Notes under the pieces: generated by a model
Database searches by the model: none
The model's input: the letters and a program-made list of their open reading frames with translations, nothing else
What the model was told of the DNA's origin: nothing
Part shown: in pieces, positions 61,545-64,000 of the stretch
Numbering within the stretch: position 1 is the stretch's first letter
How the letters are laid out: each line of letters starts with the position of its first letter
Translations under genes and position numbers: made by a program
DNA from: Streptomyces sp. NBC_01237
GTDB taxonomy: Bacteria; Actinomycetota; Actinomycetes; Streptomycetales; Streptomycetaceae
Length of the DNA stretch: 64,000 nucleotides
NCBI RefSeq assembly: GCF_035917275.1
Contig: NZ_CP108508.1
Span: 7,564,001 to 7,628,000 of the forward strand
Direction: 5' to 3'

Positions 61545-61912
61545 ATGCTCCCCGACGAGAACGCCGCAAGGCCGATCCGGCGCTGAGCGATCCGGAACGG
61601 CTGTATGTGATCACCGGCGAACTCGACGGCGACGGGCGGGCCTCGCTCGACCTGGTCACCATGGTCGTGGCGCACGCCGAGCCCACGCCGACGTGCCAGC
61701 CCGAGCAGGCCGCGATCCTGCGGATCTGCCGGGCACCCTTATCCGTCGCCGAGATCTCGGCCTACCTCAGCCTGCCGTTCAGCGTGGTCACTTCGCTCCT
61801 GACGGATCTGCTCGCGACCGAACTCATCGAGTCGCGCGCCCCTCTCGTCCGAGCCACTCTGCCCGACAGGTCCCTTCTCGAAGCGGTGATGCATGGACTT
61901 CAGAAACTCTGA
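61541..61912 (+). CDS. cvnC: DUF742 protein CvnC, with a TTA codon
   Basis: 123 residues. DUF742 protein with DPERLYVITGELDGD near the start (family usually has LVRPYxxTxGRT there) and a winged-helix-like part CRAPLSVAEISAYLSLPFSVV. Codon 67 (61739-61741) is TTA in an otherwise GC-biased gene, so production may depend on the bldA leucyl-tRNA. Overlaps cvnB by 4 bp and cvnD by 20 bp. Confidence 0.92.
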   Translation: MNAPRRERRKADPALSDPERLYVITGELDGDGRASLDLVTMVVAHAEPTPTCQPEQAAILRICRAPLSVAEISAYLSLPFSVVTSLLTDLLATELIESRAPLVRATLPDRSLLEAVMHGLQKL

Positions 61913-62507
61913 CACGATCACCGGACCCCGCAGCGAGGACGTCCTTCCCACCACGGCCAACGCCGCGGTGAAGGTCGTGATCGTCGGCGGGTTCGGGGTC
62001 GGCAAGACCACCATGGTCGGCTCGGTGAGCGAGATCCGGCCGCTGACGACCGAAGAGACCATGACCGAGGCCGGGGTCGGCGTCGACAACAACGTCGGTG
62101 TGGAGAGCAAGACCGCCACCACCGTCGCCATGGACTTCGGCCGGATCAGTCTCAGCGAGGAACTGATCCTCTATCTGTTCGGCACCCCGGGCCAGGAACG
62201 CTTCTGGTTCCTGTGGAACGGACTCTTCGAAGGGGCCCTCGGCGCCGTCGTCCTCATCGACACCAGGCGGCTCCAGGTCAGCTTCGACGTGATCGGCCGG
62301 CTGGAGGAGCGCGGTGTCCCGTTCGTCGTCGCCGTGAACACCTTCCCCGACGCACCGCACCATCCGGTCGAGGCCCTGCGCAGAGCGCTCGACCTGGCGG
62401 ACGAGATCCCGATGATCGACTGCGACGCCCGGACGCGGACATCCAGCCGCGATGTGCTGATGACTCTGATGCGTTACCTGCACAGCCTGGCCGTCCCCCT
62501 CACCTGA
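61893..62507 (+). CDS. cvnD: Small GTP-binding protein CvnD
   Basis: 204 residues. P-loop GGFGVGKTTM, switch region SEIRPLTTEE, G3 FGTPGQERFWFLW and a degenerate NKxD position (AVNTF). MglA/Ras-like GTPase that works with CvnA, B and C at the membrane. Starts inside the end of cvnC. Confidence 0.95.
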   Translation: MDFRNSDTITGPRSEDVLPTTANAAVKVVIVGGFGVGKTTMVGSVSEIRPLTTEETMTEAGVGVDNNVGVESKTATTVAMDFGRISLSEELILYLFGTPGQERFWFLWNGLFEGALGAVVLIDTRRLQVSFDVIGRLEERGVPFVVAVNTFPDAPHHPVEALRRALDLADEIPMIDCDARTRTSSRDVLMTLMRYLHSLAVPLT

Positions 62508-62550
62508 GGACCTCGGCCGCGGACTCCTGCCGACGGCACCGCCCCTGGGC

Positions 62551-62602
62551 TACGCCCACGGACAACGCCCACGGAGACCACCCGCGGAGGCCACCCGCGG
62601 AC
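62551..62602. repeat. 13-bp tandem repeat, four units
   Basis: TACGCCCACGGAC, AACGCCCACGGAG, ACCACCCGCGGAG and GCCACCCGCGGAC run head to tail after cvnD. Confidence 0.65.
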
Positions 62603-62657
62603 TTCGTCCGTCGGCACCGGGTCCGCTGACTGTTCACCCGACGCACCAACTGAAGAC

Positions 62658-62689
62658 AAAGGCGCGCGCACACCCCTGCGCGCGCCTTT
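62658..62689 (+). terminator. Terminator between cvnD and the P450 gene
   Basis: AAAGGCGCGCGC (62658-62669), 8-nt loop, GCGCGCGCCTTT (62678-62689): a perfect 12-bp stem with U-rich descending arm. It should end or attenuate cvnABCD transcription before the P450. Confidence 0.88.
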
Positions 62690-62783
62690 GTCCCGCGCGG
62701 CACCACCCCGTGCGCCGATCGGTCGGCGCGCCCCTCGTCCGCGCCCCTTGCCCGATCCTTGGAATCCTGATCCTGGAGCGACT

Positions 62784-64000
62784 GTGACCATCCCCTTCCA
62801 CGACGAACCCGGAGCGGCTTCCGGACCGGTCCCGCCTCCCGAATGCCCCGCCCACGGCGTCGGAGTCGGACCTGGCGGGCTGCGTCGGTTCTACGGACCC
62901 GAGGCGGAGAACGACCCCGCCGGTCTCTACGACAAGCTGCGTGCCGAACACGGCTCGGTCGCCCCGGTGCTGCTGCACGGGGACGTACCCGCCTGGCTCG
63001 TCCTCGGGCACAGCGAGAACCTGCACCTGACCCGGACACCCTCCCAGTTCTCCCGGGACTCCCGGCGCTGGCGGGCCCTGCAGGACGGCAGCGTCGCCCC
63101 GGACCACCCGCTGGCCCCGATCTTCACCTGGCAGCCGGTCTGCGTGTTCGCCGACGGAGCCACCCATGAACGTCAGCGCGGCGCGGTCACCGACAGCATG
63201 GAGCGCATCGACACCCGTGGGGTGCGCCGCCACATCAACCGGTTCAGCAACCGGCTCGTCAACGACTTCTGCGAGAAGGGCACCGCCGACCTGGTCGGCC
63301 AGTTCGCCGAGCATCTGCCGATGATGGTGGTGTGTGCGATCTTCGGCATGCCGGAGGAGTACGACGACGCCCTGGTGCAGGCGGCACGCGACATGATCCG
63401 GGGCACCGAGACCGCCGTCGCGAGCAACGCCCATGTCGTCGCCGCGCTGACCCGGCTCGTCGAAGGGCGCCGCGCCGCCCCCGCTCCGGACCTCGCCAGC
63501 TGGCTCCTTGAGCATCCGGCCTCGCTGACGGATGTCGAGGTCGTCGAGCACCTGCGGCTGATCCTCATCGCCGCCTACGAGTCGACGGCCAATCTGATGG
63601 CCAACGTGCTGCGGATGGTCCTCACCGACCCGCGCTTCCGCGCCCGTCTCAGCGGCGGCCACATGACGGTGCCGGAGGCCGTGGAACAGACGCTGTGGGA
63701 CGAGCCGCCGTTCACCGCGGTCTTCGGCCGCTGGGCGGTCGGCGACACCGAACTCGGCGGCCAGCAGATCAAGGCGGGTGACGCCCTGCTCGTCGGCATC
63801 GCCGCGGCCAACACCGACCCGAGGGTACGGCCGGACCTCGCCGCCAACATGGAGGGCAACCGCTCGCATCTCGCCTTCAGCGGCGGCCCGCACGAATGCC
63901 CCGGCCAGGACATCGGCCGTGCCATCGCCGATGTCGGCGTCGACGCCCTGCTGATGCGCCTGCCGGACCTGGAACTCGGCGTCGAGGAGAGCGAACTGCG
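62784..64000 (+). CDS. cvnE: CYP157-type cytochrome P450 (3' end cut by window edge)
   Basis: About 405 codons visible from GTG 62784, with GGAG 5 nt upstream; no stop before the edge. Haem loop FSGGPHECPG is complete (Cys372), but the K-helix ExxR is replaced by EQTLWDE, the CYP157 hallmark, and the I-helix reads IAAYESTAN instead of AGxxT. Similar along its length to the P450 at 2-1252, including ADLVxxFAxxLPxxV and PDLELxV segments. Separated from cvnD by 276 bp with a terminator, so it may have its own promoter. Confidence 0.9.
   Translation, partial: MTIPFHDEPGAASGPVPPPECPAHGVGVGPGGLRRFYGPEAENDPAGLYDKLRAEHGSVAPVLLHGDVPAWLVLGHSENLHLTRTPSQFSRDSRRWRALQDGSVAPDHPLAPIFTWQPVCVFADGATHERQRGAVTDSMERIDTRGVRRHINRFSNRLVNDFCEKGTADLVGQFAEHLPMMVVCAIFGMPEEYDDALVQAARDMIRGTETAVASNAHVVAALTRLVEGRRAAPAPDLASWLLEHPASLTDVEVVEHLRLILIAAYESTANLMANVLRMVLTDPRFRARLSGGHMTVPEAVEQTLWDEPPFTAVFGRWAVGDTELGGQQIKAGDALLVGIAAANTDPRVRPDLAANMEGNRSHLAFSGGPHECPGQDIGRAIADVGVDALLMRLPDLELGVEESEL

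Overview
The window comes from a Streptomyces-type actinomycete. GC is very high, codon third positions are almost all G/C, genes overlap by ATGA/GTGA, and GTG/TTG starts are common. It holds conservon (cvn) genes, a sugar ABC importer without its own ATPase, and rare TTA (bldA) codons. No tRNA, rRNA, insertion sequence, integrase or CRISPR array was seen.

Layout. 1-2499: tail of a conservon, a CYP157-type P450 cut by the window edge followed by a CYP154-like P450. 2535-3789: LacI regulator with two copies of a 14-bp palindrome in front. 3964-15596: a seven-gene plus-strand cassette that is the most interesting part of the window. It encodes a VMAP-type protein with an N-terminal effector-associated domain (EAD), a MoxR AAA+ ATPase, a 1440-residue vWA/NB-ARC/TPR protein (FxsT-like), an alpha/beta hydrolase, a caspase-like protease with a matching C-terminal EAD, a 63-residue FxsA-like peptide, and a stand-alone HExxH protein of the peptide-modification type. 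It looks like an NTPase-switched conflict or signalling system joined to a peptide-modification module. Two of its genes contain in-frame TTA codons.

15681-30049: xyloglucan utilisation locus. The minus-strand operon holds a substrate-binding protein, two permeases, a secreted GH74 xyloglucanase and a GH42 beta-galactosidase. The divergent plus-strand operon holds a GH3 beta-glucosidase and a GH31 alpha-xylosidase. Two more copies of the LacI palindrome lie in the divergent promoter region. 30405-37791: choline/betaine operon (aldehyde dehydrogenase, choline oxidase-like GMC enzyme, ProV-type ATPase, fused double permease, binding protein). 37883-45178: a membrane protein with helix-hairpin-helix motifs, a P450, a small conserved protein, an AAE-type transporter, and a secreted/membrane vWA pair. 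45249-49481: xylose catabolism (xylB, xylA, ROK repressor), which would consume the xylose released by the GH31 enzyme. 49634-52508: DUF305/DUF3105/small membrane protein group and a DUF2510-scramblase protein. 52580-55791: NCS2 permease and arylsulfotransferase-like propeller, divergent from an XRE-cupin regulator. 55892-58911: FUSC-MarR operon and an IclR regulator. 59476-64000: a conservon (cvnA, B, C, D) followed, after a strong terminator hairpin, by a second ExxR-less CYP157-type P450 cut by the right edge.

How they work together. Extracellular GH74 cuts xyloglucan; oligosaccharides enter by the ABC importer; GH42, GH31 and GH3 strip galactose, xylose and glucose; XylA/XylB take the xylose on. 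The LacI gene at 2752 is the likely regulator of this locus because the four palindromes match, although the cassette now lies between regulator and locus. The four in-frame TTA codons I found all fall in the conservon genes and the cassette, which suggests both are tied to development.
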